A DNA stretch of 62,902 bases. Source: a virus. The notes below the pieces were generated by a model, which saw only the letters and a list, made by a program, of their open reading frames with translations, was not told the origin of the DNA and made no database searches. A program made the position numbers and the translations under genes. Shown here piece by piece: positions 33,239 to 43,415 of this stretch (the first letter of the stretch is position 1; every line of letters starts with the position of its first letter). The stretch spans positions 1-62,902 of the IMG/VR virus record IMGVR_UViG_3300034190_001790, one strand, 5' to 3'.

Positions 33239-35677
33239 CTATCTTGGGTCAAACTCAGCCATGTCAAAACCATCTAAACTATCCTCATTTGATTCAAAAG
33301 TTATAGGAGGTAAATTGTTTTTTCTCTGAGTAATCATTTGTGATTGTTGAGTAGACTGTTGAGTAATTCTTTTATCTTTAGCCTTTTCTCTATTTTGTTC
33401 TCTAGCGTTAATTGCCATCTCTTCTCTTCCTTTTATTTGCATTTGGAATTGGAATTCAGTCAACATTAATTGTTCTTTTAATGCAGCTTCATTTTTAAGT
33501 TTTTCTATTTCGAAACCAATCTCTGCTTGTTTAACTTGCATTTTAGATTGAGTTTCCATTTGTATTTTTTGCATTTGAATTTGTGCAGCTGCCTGTTGAG
33601 ATTGCATATTGTTTTGTTGTTGCATTTGCATCTCTGTTGCTTTTTGCTGTTGTTCTTGTTGCTGTCTTTGTTTACGTTTTACTTTTAAAAGTTGATTAGC
33701 CATTTTGATATTTTTTATTTCTCTAATATCAATAGCGTCTTCTAAATCAATTCCGCCTTTTGACAAAGCCATTTGTATGTTTTGCTCTAACATTGCCTTT
33801 TGTTCTGCATCTGGAGACATTTCGATAAATATACCAAAGTCGTATAGATATAAATTTTTAATATCATCTAAAAGACCTAAATTATATTTACCAATTTGCA
33901 TTGCAAACTCGTCTGCGAAATCAGAATATTCTAAAACATCAGCCGCCCTGATTGATAAAGCTTCAGCAAGCGTTTGAGTTAAAAACAAACTTCCTTCTAA
34001 AATATGTCGTGTTGCAGTATTAGAATTTAGAGCAGCTAACTTTTGTACACCAACTAATGAATATGCATCTGGAGTTGAGCCATCCCTAGCTTCATTTAGT
34101 CCTGTAACTTGTCTAATCATATCTAAATAATGATTATAATTTCCTATTAACATTTGCATTTTTTGTGAACCACTAGAAGACGTTAATTGTGTAATCGGAA
34201 CTCTTGCCTGATTAAAATCTCCGTCTTGTGTATAGCTTCTTCCAACAACACTACCAGTTTGAAAATATAGTCGCAAAGCGTCAGATGGATCATATGCATT
34301 ACCCGTTCCCAAATCTACCTCGTTCATTCCGTCAGCGTCTATAAATACTCCATCTGGAACAACTTTAGATATTACTTGTTGTAGTTTTAAATGAGTTAAC
34401 TGTATTAAATCAGCAAAAGGAATCATTCTTCTAACTAAAGACTCTATATTTCCTTTATACATTCTTGGTGCAGTAGCAACATAATTAGGCATTGCGTATT
34501 GACTTGCCGATTGTGGTCTTACCATATTCTTAGCAAGCTCCCATTTAAGTATAATGTTTGTTCCCATAACCATAACACCTTCATACCAAACGTCAATTCT
34601 TTTTTCTACTCTTTCAAATTTACCTTCCTCCATCATTTCTTTTGGTGGGTTGAACTGATCGTCTTTAGGAACCGTTGTGTAATTTCCTTCTGAAGTTTGT
34701 TTTTTCTTGTACACAAAACTTTCTGTTGATTTGTAGTTAAAATATAAAAGAGTACAAGTGTCTCTATAGAACATGCTGTTTTCATACATTTGAGCTACAT
34801 TGTAATAGTCATACCATGATTGACTATACTTAGAAATTTCCCTCATATCTTCCTGAGTTAAATCAGGATTTATTTTTAAAACCTCTGTAATAGGAATTGT
34901 TTTAATTTCTCCCCAGTAAAAACAATCTTTAAAATACGGATCTTCTGTGTAACTATAAACGACATTGGCTGGGTCTACATATTTTACTTTTATACCATCG
35001 CCTAACTGAAACTCATGCTTTACCATTGAAATACCTAAAGTCATTAAATCCATATCACATCTTTTACGAGTTTGATCGTAGTGATTTTCTTCAAGCAATG
35101 TGTTTATTGCAATTTCATTAGCCATTTCAACAGCTGGCTTGTAATTCATTTGCATGTAAAGCTCCATTTCCAAATCACTTTCAGGAAGCTCATCAGGGTT
35201 TACCTGAAAAACATCCATTCCAAAGTCTTGTTCTATTTGTTTAAATAATGGTTTTGCAATTACATTCGTTTCAACCATTTGCTGAAACTTACCTCTTTTT
35301 TCTGATGACATTGCATCTTGTGCATATGCCTTCACAGTAAACAGTCTGTCACTCATCCCATTTACAACTATGTCTACAAACTTTGGAATTATCGGAACAG
35401 GTGTCCAGTCTAAGTTTAAATAAGATAAATCGCCATCTACAGCTAATTCATTTTTATATTTTGCAATCGACTGCTCTCCCCTGGCATATAATCTTAATCT
35501 GTTAAACTCTAACCACTGACTGTAAAACCTGCATTGATTAACTCCCTCTTTTCTAAACCATTCATATTGAATAGCCTGCCCTACTTGTAGTCCAAACTCT
35601 TTAGTTTTTTTTTCTGAATCAGGTGCGAATTGATCGGGAAATGATGCTGATTTTATATCAATAGTTACGTTATCCAT
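33239..35677 (-). CDS. Portal protein, 812 aa
   Basis: Directly after the terminase large subunit, with portal size and pattern: mixed N-terminal wing, central segment PRMYKGNIESLVRRMIPFADLIQLTHLKLQQVISKVVPDGVFIDADG, then helices including QVTGLNEARDGSTPDAYSLVGVQKLA, and a long glutamine-rich coiled coil at the C-terminus (about residues 670-770) that would form the barrel or crown. This matches portals of crAss-like podoviruses. The dodecameric portal sits at one capsid vertex and binds the terminase. Confidence 0.8.
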   Translation of the reverse strand: MDNVTIDIKSASFPDQFAPDSEKKTKEFGLQVGQAIQYEWFRKEGVNQCRFYSQWLEFNRLRLYARGEQSIAKYKNELAVDGDLSYLNLDWTPVPIIPKFVDIVVNGMSDRLFTVKAYAQDAMSSEKRGKFQQMVETNVIAKPLFKQIEQDFGMDVFQVNPDELPESDLEMELYMQMNYKPAVEMANEIAINTLLEENHYDQTRKRCDMDLMTLGISMVKHEFQLGDGIKVKYVDPANVVYSYTEDPYFKDCFYWGEIKTIPITEVLKINPDLTQEDMREISKYSQSWYDYYNVAQMYENSMFYRDTCTLLYFNYKSTESFVYKKKQTSEGNYTTVPKDDQFNPPKEMMEEGKFERVEKRIDVWYEGVMVMGTNIILKWELAKNMVRPQSASQYAMPNYVATAPRMYKGNIESLVRRMIPFADLIQLTHLKLQQVISKVVPDGVFIDADGMNEVDLGTGNAYDPSDALRLYFQTGSVVGRSYTQDGDFNQARVPITQLTSSSGSQKMQMLIGNYNHYLDMIRQVTGLNEARDGSTPDAYSLVGVQKLAALNSNTATRHILEGSLFLTQTLAEALSIRAADVLEYSDFADEFAMQIGKYNLGLLDDIKNLYLYDFGIFIEMSPDAEQKAMLEQNIQMALSKGGIDLEDAIDIREIKNIKMANQLLKVKRKQRQQQEQQQKATEMQMQQQNNMQSQQAAAQIQMQKIQMETQSKMQVKQAEIGFEIEKLKNEAALKEQLMLTEFQFQMQIKGREEMAINAREQNREKAKDKRITQQSTQQSQMITQRKNNLPPITFESNEDSLDGFDMAEFDPR

Positions 35678-37923
35678 TATCTTATTATTTGACTCAAGGA
35701 ATTCTTGTTGTTATATCGTGCAAAGTTAATACTTATTTTTGATTTTTGTTTAGATGGTGTGTATAAGTGCTTCTGATTAGCCATGATAGCTAAACCTGAG
35801 CTAATAGCAGCATCAAACTTAGTTCTTTTGGTAATATCAAATTTTGCCCAGTCTATTAAAGTTTTCTGAAAAGGCATGTCACCAATAGTTTCTGGGTCTC
35901 TATAATGACCTTCAAAATCAAATCCTATATACTTTTCTATGTAAGATTCAATTGCAGCGGCATGAGATTGTTTTACATCTTCTGAAGTGTTAGGTATACC
36001 ACCTAACTCTCTTTCTGTTTTTGATAATTTGTTAAATCTTTTGTCTGGTCTATTCATACTATAACCTCTATACCCTCTATTTTTAAAATGATACAATAAT
36101 CTAGGTTTGTTATTTTCACACAATATAGGCATTCCATAAAAAACACAAGCCATTAAAACTTCTTCAAAAAATATTTCAGCCGTCTGTGGTCTGGCTATGT
36201 ATTCTAAAAAAAATGTATTAGAAGGAGCGTCGTCCATATTAAACTTTGTTAATCCATGTAAAGCCCCATTAGAACCTTTACCAACAACTACTCCAGAAAT
36301 ATCATAAGAGTCACAACCAAAAGACCCTAGATGTTCGTTAGCAGGATACTTAATTCCATTACGAACAATTACTCTATTTTGTAAACCGACTCCTGGAGTC
36401 CAAGATACTAAAAATCTACCACTTTTATTTGGGCTAAAAATTACCTTAGTATCCTTTACACCATCCTGCCAAGAAAAAGATCCTCGAGTTATATGCTGCC
36501 CTAACATCAACGAGTCATTATAATCAATTTGTTGGTAAATTTTTGTTAAATTAAACAATGACTGTTTAGACTCATCCCTAAAAGCATGAGACTCTGTTCG
36601 TGGAAATTGTCTGTAAAATTCATTTAATGCATCAGGGTCGTTAGCTAAAGAAGAAACTTCGTTTTCCCAATAATCAATAGCACCAGTTGTTATGTCTTCT
36701 CCGTCAATTCCAATAACAGGAGTTTCAGGAGTATGTAAAACAGGCATACCATATTTATCTATATACCCCTCAAAATTCCATTCCATTGGAATAAATAAAT
36801 TATATAATCCTGATTTTGTTTGTCCGTTTTGATTTCTTTTACCTCCATCAGAATCTTCAAAAAGTTTTTTAAAATTTTCTCCACCCTTATCTAATGCGTT
36901 AGACGTCGATCCCATCATACATTTACCAATAATTTTGCTACCAAGTCTTAAACAAGTTTTCGTTACCCTCCAGTTGTTTAATATATTTTCTGGCCTTTCC
37001 CACTTACCACTTTCATCATGTAACAAATATTGTAACTTCTCTCCATCATAAGAGTTATCTGAAGTATTTTTCCAATCTATAGTTGTATCTAATCCGTCAA
37101 GCTCCTCAACACCAACGTCATACATATTTTTTTTAGTAATCTTAGATGCAGGAACTCGATAAGCTAATTCTGTTTTTGGCTTATCCATACCATCTTGGAT
37201 GGGTTTGAAAAAAAATGGATAATTGTTTGAGATAGGAACTACTTTATCAGTAAACATTTTTTTAGCATCAGCTCCTGTTTTAGACAATATACCTATACGA
37301 GCATCTCTTGTTATTGTAGCTTGATTTACTCCCTCAGAAGAACTCATAAATGAAAACCCTGAACGTCTTATTTTTAAGTAACACATTCCAAAGCTTCTTT
37401 TATCAGCTTTACATGCCTCCCAGAATAAATAAAAAATTCTATTTGCTTCTCTAAAATCTGGATTACCTACATCTATCTTAGTCCACTGTAAATACATATA
37501 ATGCGTTCCTGTAATGTAAGTAGGAACTCCGTTGTTTTTAAACCAATGCCCTTGCTCTCTTTTATCAAATTCGCTTTCTATATAATCAACCCATTCTGAT
37601 TTGAAATGCGGTGGAGCTTCATGCCATTGAAAAATAGTCTGTATTCTTTTTAATATTTTAGGTATTGGAGTTACCTCCCAAGTTTGATCTTCTTTTTTTT
37701 CTTTATCATTAATAAATTTTACAGGAGCCTTAGGTAATCCTATTTTAATATTACTTACTTCATAAACCTCACCAAGAGTTCCATCTTTCGAAATAATAAT
37801 TACATCGTATTTTTCATTATATCCATACAACCATGTTTTTGCTCTATTTTTATTAGCAAGAACAGATTTAGGAATATAGTTTTTTAATACCCTATAAATA
37901 CTATTTTGATCTTGATTCTGCAA
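35677..37923 (-). CDS. terL: Terminase large subunit, 748 aa, TTG start
   Basis: Two-domain packaging motor. The ATPase part has LKIRRSGFSFMSSSEG as a degenerate Walker A-like loop and YLLHDESGKW (D303, E304) as Walker B, followed by KCMMGSTSNALDKGGENF as the coupling motif. The nuclease part has FGCDSYDISGVVVGKGSNG (D538) and KFDAAISSGLA near the C-terminus, as in RNase H-like terminase nucleases. The pattern is that of crAss-like terminases. No ATG exists in frame after the upstream TAA, so translation must begin at TTG 37,923 (or another non-ATG codon), inside the 91-aa gene by 23 nt. The stop overlaps the portal start. Confidence 0.85.
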   Translation of the reverse strand: MQNQDQNSIYRVLKNYIPKSVLANKNRAKTWLYGYNEKYDVIIISKDGTLGEVYEVSNIKIGLPKAPVKFINDKEKKEDQTWEVTPIPKILKRIQTIFQWHEAPPHFKSEWVDYIESEFDKREQGHWFKNNGVPTYITGTHYMYLQWTKIDVGNPDFREANRIFYLFWEACKADKRSFGMCYLKIRRSGFSFMSSSEGVNQATITRDARIGILSKTGADAKKMFTDKVVPISNNYPFFFKPIQDGMDKPKTELAYRVPASKITKKNMYDVGVEELDGLDTTIDWKNTSDNSYDGEKLQYLLHDESGKWERPENILNNWRVTKTCLRLGSKIIGKCMMGSTSNALDKGGENFKKLFEDSDGGKRNQNGQTKSGLYNLFIPMEWNFEGYIDKYGMPVLHTPETPVIGIDGEDITTGAIDYWENEVSSLANDPDALNEFYRQFPRTESHAFRDESKQSLFNLTKIYQQIDYNDSLMLGQHITRGSFSWQDGVKDTKVIFSPNKSGRFLVSWTPGVGLQNRVIVRNGIKYPANEHLGSFGCDSYDISGVVVGKGSNGALHGLTKFNMDDAPSNTFFLEYIARPQTAEIFFEEVLMACVFYGMPILCENNKPRLLYHFKNRGYRGYSMNRPDKRFNKLSKTERELGGIPNTSEDVKQSHAAAIESYIEKYIGFDFEGHYRDPETIGDMPFQKTLIDWAKFDITKRTKFDAAISSGLAIMANQKHLYTPSKQKSKISINFARYNNKNSLSQIIR
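35721..35728 (-). promoter_or_regulatory. -7 box TAACTTTG inside terL 3' end
   Basis: TAACTTTG on the minus strand, 44 nt before the portal ATG and within the end of the terminase gene. It has the same form as the box before the scaffold-like gene and could give extra portal transcript. Confidence 0.3.
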
Positions 37924-38176
37924 ATCCTTTAGGTGTTGTGTTTTTTGTTTCTGTTGTTATTCCTTCCAGTAAGTTTCTTTCTTCTTCAATTTTTTTAACT
38001 ATTTCAAATGCATCCATAATACAAAGTTTTTTAGTAGCAGCTGCATTTTTTAATCTATCAGCAGCTAATTCGTCCTCTGCATCAAACTTAATAATATCTT
38101 CTTTAGCCACCTTAACTAATTGTTTTACAGCTTTTTCTCCAGCTTCTATTATTTGCCACTTTAATTCTTTATTCAT
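37901..38176 (-). CDS. Small helical protein before terL, terminase small subunit candidate, 91 aa
   Basis: Helical and charged (IIEAGEKAVKQLVKVAKEDIIKFDAEDELAADRLKNAAATKKLCIMDAFEIVKKIEEE). It overlaps the terL start by 23 nt, the usual place of a small terminase subunit, and its size is at the small end for that family. No DNA-binding motif can be confirmed. It overlaps the upstream 189-aa gene by 8 nt. Confidence 0.5.
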   Translation of the reverse strand: MNKELKWQIIEAGEKAVKQLVKVAKEDIIKFDAEDELAADRLKNAAATKKLCIMDAFEIVKKIEEERNLLEGITTETKNTTPKGFAESRSK

Positions 38177-38738
38177 TTAATATAGTTGTTAAATTATTAG
38201 TAAACATTCGATAAAGTAATTCGCCGTCTACAGTAAATTCATATTCGCTTTCAGGCTGATATATAACAACATCTCCAACTGAAAAACCTAAAGATATTAA
38301 TTCTTCGTTAATATATTTTATCGTTCCTTGCAGCCTTTCATATTTAGCACCTTTTTCTAAAAATGCTTTTTTTGCTAATAAAGGTTTTACAAAACAATAC
38401 TTGCCATGAGCCTTCCAACCATCTTTATTTTTAAATAAAAAAAACTGATCATGCTCTACAAAAAACAAATTGTCTTTAAAAAAACTTCTTCCGCTTTTAC
38501 GTCTACCATACATATCATTATAAAACTTAAATACATTGTGATGAACCAAAAGTATATCTCCTATTTGTACCTCACCCTTATAATTTAATGGTAATTGTTT
38601 TACTATTCCAAATCGATTAGATGCTTTATGGTCTTCTTCAGACACGCTTGTTATAAACTGTGTGTCACCAATTTCTTTTATATTATCATATCTCCTGTTG
38701 TTAACAGGCTCTACAATAAACGAGCCGACAGACCTCAT
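38169..38738 (-). CDS. Hypothetical protein with GroES-like beta features, 189 aa
   Basis: Beta-rich protein: MRSVGSFIVEPVNNRRYDN..., VQIGDILLVHHNVFKFYNDMYGRRKSGRSFFKDNLFFVEHDQFFLFKN, SLGFSVGDVVIYQPESEYEFTVDGELLYRMFTNNL. The pattern 'h-x-P-h...G-D-h-h-h-h-H' and 'V-G-D-V-V-I-Y-x-P...E-Y...V-D-G-E-x-h-Y-R-M' is reminiscent of the chaperonin-10 fold, in two halves. Related proteins appear near terminase genes in Bacteroidota phages. A co-chaperonin or virion role is possible, unproven. The start follows the stop of the 74-aa gene with a 1-nt overlap. Confidence 0.5.
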   Translation of the reverse strand: MRSVGSFIVEPVNNRRYDNIKEIGDTQFITSVSEEDHKASNRFGIVKQLPLNYKGEVQIGDILLVHHNVFKFYNDMYGRRKSGRSFFKDNLFFVEHDQFFLFKNKDGWKAHGKYCFVKPLLAKKAFLEKGAKYERLQGTIKYINEELISLGFSVGDVVIYQPESEYEFTVDGELLYRMFTNNLTTILNE

Positions 38739-38962
38739 TAAAAGTTTATGTTATATTCTAAAGTTATAGGTAAGGTATACAAAAACTCTTTCCATATTAA
38801 AACCTCTTCATCTTTTATAACCCAAAGTTTATATGACTGTGTTTCTTCGCTAGCTTGTATTAAGTGTATTTTATAGTCACCACCTAATACTGGTTGGTTT
38901 ACTATATAGTGCATGGATCCTGATTTGTAATCAGAACCAACTGAAATTTTTCTGATATCCAT
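38738..38962 (-). CDS. Small beta-rich hypothetical protein, 74 aa
   Basis: Alternating hydrophobic pattern (MHYIVNQPVLGGDYKIHLIQASEETQSYKLWVIKDEEVLIWKEF) suggests a small beta sandwich. Starts after the A/T-rich leader common here and overlaps the next gene by 1 nt (TAATG). Function unknown. Confidence 0.6.
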   Translation of the reverse strand: MDIRKISVGSDYKSGSMHYIVNQPVLGGDYKIHLIQASEETQSYKLWVIKDEEVLIWKEFLYTLPITLEYNINF

Positions 38963-38968
38963 TTTATT

Positions 38969-39103
38969 TTATTTTTTATCTTCTACTAAACCTTTATTAA
39001 TCTCGGCTGTTATCTGTTCAACAATAGCTAGAGTGCTTATTGGAAGTGATTGTAATAGTCGGTTAATATTTTTAATAGATTCGTCATTTAATTCTACTCT
39101 CAT
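38969..39103 (-). CDS. Very small hypothetical protein, 44 aa
   Basis: Frame MRVELNDESIKNINRLLQSL... of 44 codons fills the gap between the 1328-aa and 74-aa genes, with start 10 nt after the former. Acidic, two predicted helices. Function unknown. Confidence 0.5.
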   Translation of the reverse strand: MRVELNDESIKNINRLLQSLPISTLAIVEQITAEINKGLVEDKK

Positions 39104-39112
39104 TTAATTTAA

Positions 39113-42100
39113 TTAGGTTGCTAATAATATATTATAGTCTACGCCATTAATTCTTACTGGCCATTTGTGAGTTGATGCAGTTGCAACTGATGATGCAACA
39201 ACTCCTAAGTTTTGTGTATTTGATCCAAAAGCTATTGTGTTTGCAGAAGTAGTTGCCGCACTTGTTCCTATTGCGACTGAGTTGGCAAATGTTGCTTGAG
39301 CCCCAAACCCTATTGCTATTGCGTTATCAACACCTGCTCCTGAAGATGCGTCTGAATTTTTACCAATAGCTATTGAGTTTTCTCCCTGTGCTATTGCTGA
39401 TGTTCCTATTGCTATTGTACCTCCTTCTATTACAGAACCATTTGTTCCTGCTGCTAAAACTCCAATAGCAATATTACCTTCTCCAGATCTAGTAATACTT
39501 GAATAATCCGCACCAGAACCCTCTGATTCATATCCTATTGCTATTCCTTTAGTTGATGTGTTGTATGTTTCTGTTTCAACAGTCTGGCTACCTACAGATG
39601 CAGCATATCCTATAGCTACTTGACCTTCTCTTGCACTAGCTCCCCCATTACCCATTGAATTATATCCTATACAAACATGATATGCACTATTACCACTTGA
39701 TCTGAAATTACCATAACCTTTAGCCGCTAATGGGCCTATGTAGACACCATTTCCTTCATTTGATCCAGTTGCAGTTGAAGCCTTAAGAGATTTAGCTCTA
39801 TCACCTATAATAACGTCACCTAAATTGTGCTCGTGCTTATGAGTAGCGTCTCCTACCATTGCAAAACTACCTATTACAACTCTAAGTTGGCTAGTGCTGT
39901 TAGTAGGAAGTCCTGTGTTATTACTTGCATACCTACCTGCGTTACTACCAATAAAAATATCTCCAACTGGTATTGCATCTTTTGCTGCTAAACCACCTAT
40001 AATTATATTACCAGTACCTCCAGCAGAAGTAGAAAGAGTGTCTTTACCAATAGCTATATTATTATTCCCTGTATCGTTTGATAAATTCGCATTTTCACCT
40101 ATCGCTATATTATGCTCTCCTGTAGTTAGTGACTGATTAGTAGCACCACCTATTCCTATGTTATTAAGACAAGCAGCGTTAGAATAATCCCAACCAGACC
40201 CATATGCACCTATTTTTATATTTGTATCATTTGCCCTTGTAATTAATCCTAAATCCTCTGCTGTATTATCTAAAAGTGTTATTCCATTAATAGGTGTTAT
40301 TGCTAAAGCACTTGTGCCTACTGAAAGAAAAGATCCAGTAAAAGTGCTTGAAGCTCCTGTTGAAACTACCTCGTTTATAGTGCTAGAATACATTGTTAGC
40401 TCATCCTCAAAACGTCCAATGCTTTTTATTTCATAATTAGTAGATGAGCTTACATCTGTTCCTGATAACCCTCTCCATGTAGTAGTTGTTACTGTTCCTG
40501 TAGCTCCGACTGAAGCAACAGTACATTGAGCTGTAGTAGCACCAAAGTTTACTCCAAAAATATCACCTATAGTCCAATCTTTTCCACCTCCATAAATTTG
40601 TACTCCAGTAATTCCTCCTGTACCATTTACTGATGTTACCCTTACAACCACACCAGTAGCGGTTCCAATAACAGAAGAGATTTTAGTTGTTGGATAATAA
40701 GTATTAGCAACATATCCTGTACCAGCCGCAGTTATACTTGCGGTTAATACTGCTTTAGTACCAACTGTTGAATTTGCATTACCATCTAATGTGATGTTAC
40801 CAGCAAATGAATTTACTTGAAGAACACCTGTATTACCAATAGTTATTGTTCTAGTTCCAGGAGTGCTTACTGTGCTAATTCCACTTCCTCCAGCTATTGT
40901 TACTGTTTCTCCGTCTGATACTGTACCTGCACCTCCAGTATCTCCATTAATATTCCAAGATGTCATGTTACCTCCTGCTGCTTGATTAACCCACTCCATA
41001 TATCCTCCGTTAGCACTATTAAAAGCAAGAACCTGTCCTGCTGTAGCAACTGAAGGAGATGCTGTTGTTCCAAGTACAAAAGAATTATTTGTTGTTCCGT
41101 TTGAGTTTTGTATAGTTAGAGCTTTATCTAATAATGTACCGCCTTTTGTAGCTACTACCTGAATAGTTGGCGTTTCTGTTGATAAAGTTATTGTTGTTCC
41201 GCTTACAGCCGATGTTGTTCTTAAATATGTACCATTGGCCGCTTGTTCAGCAAAAGTAAATGTACCAGAAGAAGTAATCGCTGTACCTGCCGAACCTGTT
41301 GAATCGGTTAAGCTAATACTTTGTACTGTACCCGTACCTGAACCAGTAAAACTTAATTCAATATTATTGCTACCTGCATTAGAAAACACAGCTCCTCCGC
41401 TTCCTTGTAAGGTAAATGAGCTAGAACGAGCACCATCTGAATTAGTTACAGTAATAAGATTTCCTACATTAGATACGGCTAAATCCCAGTCATTACCAGA
41501 AGGTGATGAAAACTTACCCGTCTGGTCATAATATGTTCCGCTAGCTATAGTATCAACTTCTATAATTAAATTATTATCTGATCCTGTTTGATTTACCCTA
41601 AACTTATCTCCTGACGCATATCCTGATCCTCCAGAAACAAATGATAAATCAGATAAAACAACATTACCTCCTGATGTTGAATTTATAGTTACTATAATAC
41701 CCGAACCACTTCCTACAGTTGCTGTTGTGGTTAGACCCTGCTGAACAGTATAATTTGTTCCCGTAATATCATCATCATAAAACGCTTGTGTTAATCCTCC
41801 TGGGCCTGTGGCTACAGAACCTGTGGTAATTAAAGCTGCATTTACTGATGGTGTAGATGGTGTAGAATTGTCAACTGACATATCTACATATGTAGTATCT
41901 GTAACATTAACTTGAGTTACTGTTCCTGTACCTGCGGCAGCCCATGTAGGCGGCCCTGATGGCCCTCCTGAAACTAATACTTGCCCTAAAGTTCCTTTAT
42001 CAGAGTTTAGTTCTATAAAAGATGTAGATGCTATTTGTAAACTTCCTTGTGCAATACTTACATTACCTGTTAATACAATATTTTGTGTTGCCGAGTTACC

Positions 42101-43099
42101 ATTATTTAATACTTGTTGTAAAGTAGCACTTGATCCAGTAACAGTTTGCCATGTTGGAGTTAAATAAGCTCCGTTAGATGTTAACACTTGTCCTGCTGTT
42201 CCAGGGTTTCCAGATAATAATATAGGAGTATTTGCTCCTGTTAAAGTAAGAGATCCTTGTGATAAAATAATTCTTCCTTGTGTAGCATAAGACGCTGCCG
42301 TACCATTTCCATTAAAATTAATTACACCCTGACCTGTTATTGTGTTAGTACCAGTTAAACTTATTCCACCAGTACCAGTTAATACAATACTACTATTTAA
42401 TAATGTATTCCCTGCGGTTACAACTTGTTGTAAGGTAGGATTTGTAAGTGTTGTAGCACTTGACCATTCTAAACCAGTTGCAGTTCTTCTTAAAAATTGT
42501 CCTGTAGTTCCGTAAAAATATACACCTGTACCATCATCTATACCTATTCTTGATGTTGGGCTTATGTCTAAATCTACCGCATCACTTAAAACTGCTTCTC
42601 CTAAAAATGTTGCAACTCCATAGGCCGTAAGATATGATGTTCCTTCAATTACTAATCCTCCACCAGTTGCTATTGTAAATACACCAGTTAAGTTTGGATT
42701 TGCTGTAGCAACTGGACTTACAGCTAATGTATCGTTCCATGATTGATTTGTTCCTGGTGCAGCAATCCAAGCTAATCCAGTTCCTGTAGAACTTAATACT
42801 TGTCCTGCGGTTCCATGAGAACCTAAGCCACCAGCAGATATTGTTTGAGGAAATATATCGTTTGCACTTATACTTGATCCTCCTGCGTCTGCATTACCAT
42901 TTAATTCTATATTAAGGTTAGATGTGTTACCTACCCCTAATACAGAATTAAGATCTTGGTTAACGGCTGCACCGCCCCCTATTGAGCTAACTGTAAATGT
43001 TACTGTCTTTTTGTTATCGCTAACATCTGTTCCAATAATTAAATCATTTGCAGCAGGTGTTACCGTTGGGTAAGCAGTAGTATTTTTTATTTTAGCCAT
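39113..43099 (-). CDS. Long tail fibre with YadA-like head repeats, 1328 aa
   Basis: N-terminal anchor (NTTAYPTVTPAANDLIIGTDVSDNKKTVTFTVSSI) resembles that of the 240-aa tail protein. The middle is made of Gly/Ser/Thr-rich repeats such as GTAGQVLSSTGTGLAW and GTVTQVNVTDTTYVD. About residues 980-1285 hold many 'I-A-I-G-x-x-A/S' units (NIAIGENANLSNDTGNNNIAIGKDTL...), the left-handed beta-roll of YadA and other trimeric adhesin heads. Such a trimeric fibre would carry receptor binding. The repeats may allow recombination. It is the first gene after the fibre cluster before the terminase group. Confidence 0.75.
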   Translation of the reverse strand: MAKIKNTTAYPTVTPAANDLIIGTDVSDNKKTVTFTVSSIGGGAAVNQDLNSVLGVGNTSNLNIELNGNADAGGSSISANDIFPQTISAGGLGSHGTAGQVLSSTGTGLAWIAAPGTNQSWNDTLAVSPVATANPNLTGVFTIATGGGLVIEGTSYLTAYGVATFLGEAVLSDAVDLDISPTSRIGIDDGTGVYFYGTTGQFLRRTATGLEWSSATTLTNPTLQQVVTAGNTLLNSSIVLTGTGGISLTGTNTITGQGVINFNGNGTAASYATQGRIILSQGSLTLTGANTPILLSGNPGTAGQVLTSNGAYLTPTWQTVTGSSATLQQVLNNGNSATQNIVLTGNVSIAQGSLQIASTSFIELNSDKGTLGQVLVSGGPSGPPTWAAAGTGTVTQVNVTDTTYVDMSVDNSTPSTPSVNAALITTGSVATGPGGLTQAFYDDDITGTNYTVQQGLTTTATVGSGSGIIVTINSTSGGNVVLSDLSFVSGGSGYASGDKFRVNQTGSDNNLIIEVDTIASGTYYDQTGKFSSPSGNDWDLAVSNVGNLITVTNSDGARSSSFTLQGSGGAVFSNAGSNNIELSFTGSGTGTVQSISLTDSTGSAGTAITSSGTFTFAEQAANGTYLRTTSAVSGTTITLSTETPTIQVVATKGGTLLDKALTIQNSNGTTNNSFVLGTTASPSVATAGQVLAFNSANGGYMEWVNQAAGGNMTSWNINGDTGGAGTVSDGETVTIAGGSGISTVSTPGTRTITIGNTGVLQVNSFAGNITLDGNANSTVGTKAVLTASITAAGTGYVANTYYPTTKISSVIGTATGVVVRVTSVNGTGGITGVQIYGGGKDWTIGDIFGVNFGATTAQCTVASVGATGTVTTTTWRGLSGTDVSSSTNYEIKSIGRFEDELTMYSSTINEVVSTGASSTFTGSFLSVGTSALAITPINGITLLDNTAEDLGLITRANDTNIKIGAYGSGWDYSNAACLNNIGIGGATNQSLTTGEHNIAIGENANLSNDTGNNNIAIGKDTLSTSAGGTGNIIIGGLAAKDAIPVGDIFIGSNAGRYASNNTGLPTNSTSQLRVVIGSFAMVGDATHKHEHNLGDVIIGDRAKSLKASTATGSNEGNGVYIGPLAAKGYGNFRSSGNSAYHVCIGYNSMGNGGASAREGQVAIGYAASVGSQTVETETYNTSTKGIAIGYESEGSGADYSSITRSGEGNIAIGVLAAGTNGSVIEGGTIAIGTSAIAQGENSIAIGKNSDASSGAGVDNAIAIGFGAQATFANSVAIGTSAATTSANTIAFGSNTQNLGVVASSVATASTHKWPVRINGVDYNILLAT

Positions 43100-43111
43100 A
43101 GGGTTGCATTT

Positions 43112-43384
43112 TTATTTTTCTACTTTCAAGTCAGCAGCCTCTTCTTTTGGAGCATCAGTAACTTCTCCTGTTTCTAAATTAATTGTAGCGTTCTTACCAT
43201 ATTTTTCCATTAAATTAATTTCTTCTTTTTGAAACCTTTCTTTAACTTCAGCAATCTTTTCCATTGTTTGATTTTGCTGTAATATAGTGTCGCCCAAAGT
43301 CATTTTTAAAGTATTAAACTCTGCTTGTAACTCTTGAAGTAATGTTAATTCTTCTTCCGTAAGTTTTTTCATATTTTCTTCCAT
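43112..43384 (-). CDS. Coiled-coil protein, 90 aa
   Basis: Long amphipathic helix (LTEEELTLLQELQAEFNTLKMTLGDTILQQNQTMEKIAEVKERFQKEEINLMEKYGKNATI) with heptad spacing, then an acidic tail. It lies between tail fibre genes, 12 nt before the 1328-aa fibre, and may be a fibre chaperone or virion linker. No name can be given. Confidence 0.55.
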   Translation of the reverse strand: MEENMKKLTEEELTLLQELQAEFNTLKMTLGDTILQQNQTMEKIAEVKERFQKEEINLMEKYGKNATINLETGEVTDAPKEEAADLKVEK

Positions 43385-43415
43385 TTGATTATATTTATTT
43401 TAGTTATTAATTTAA

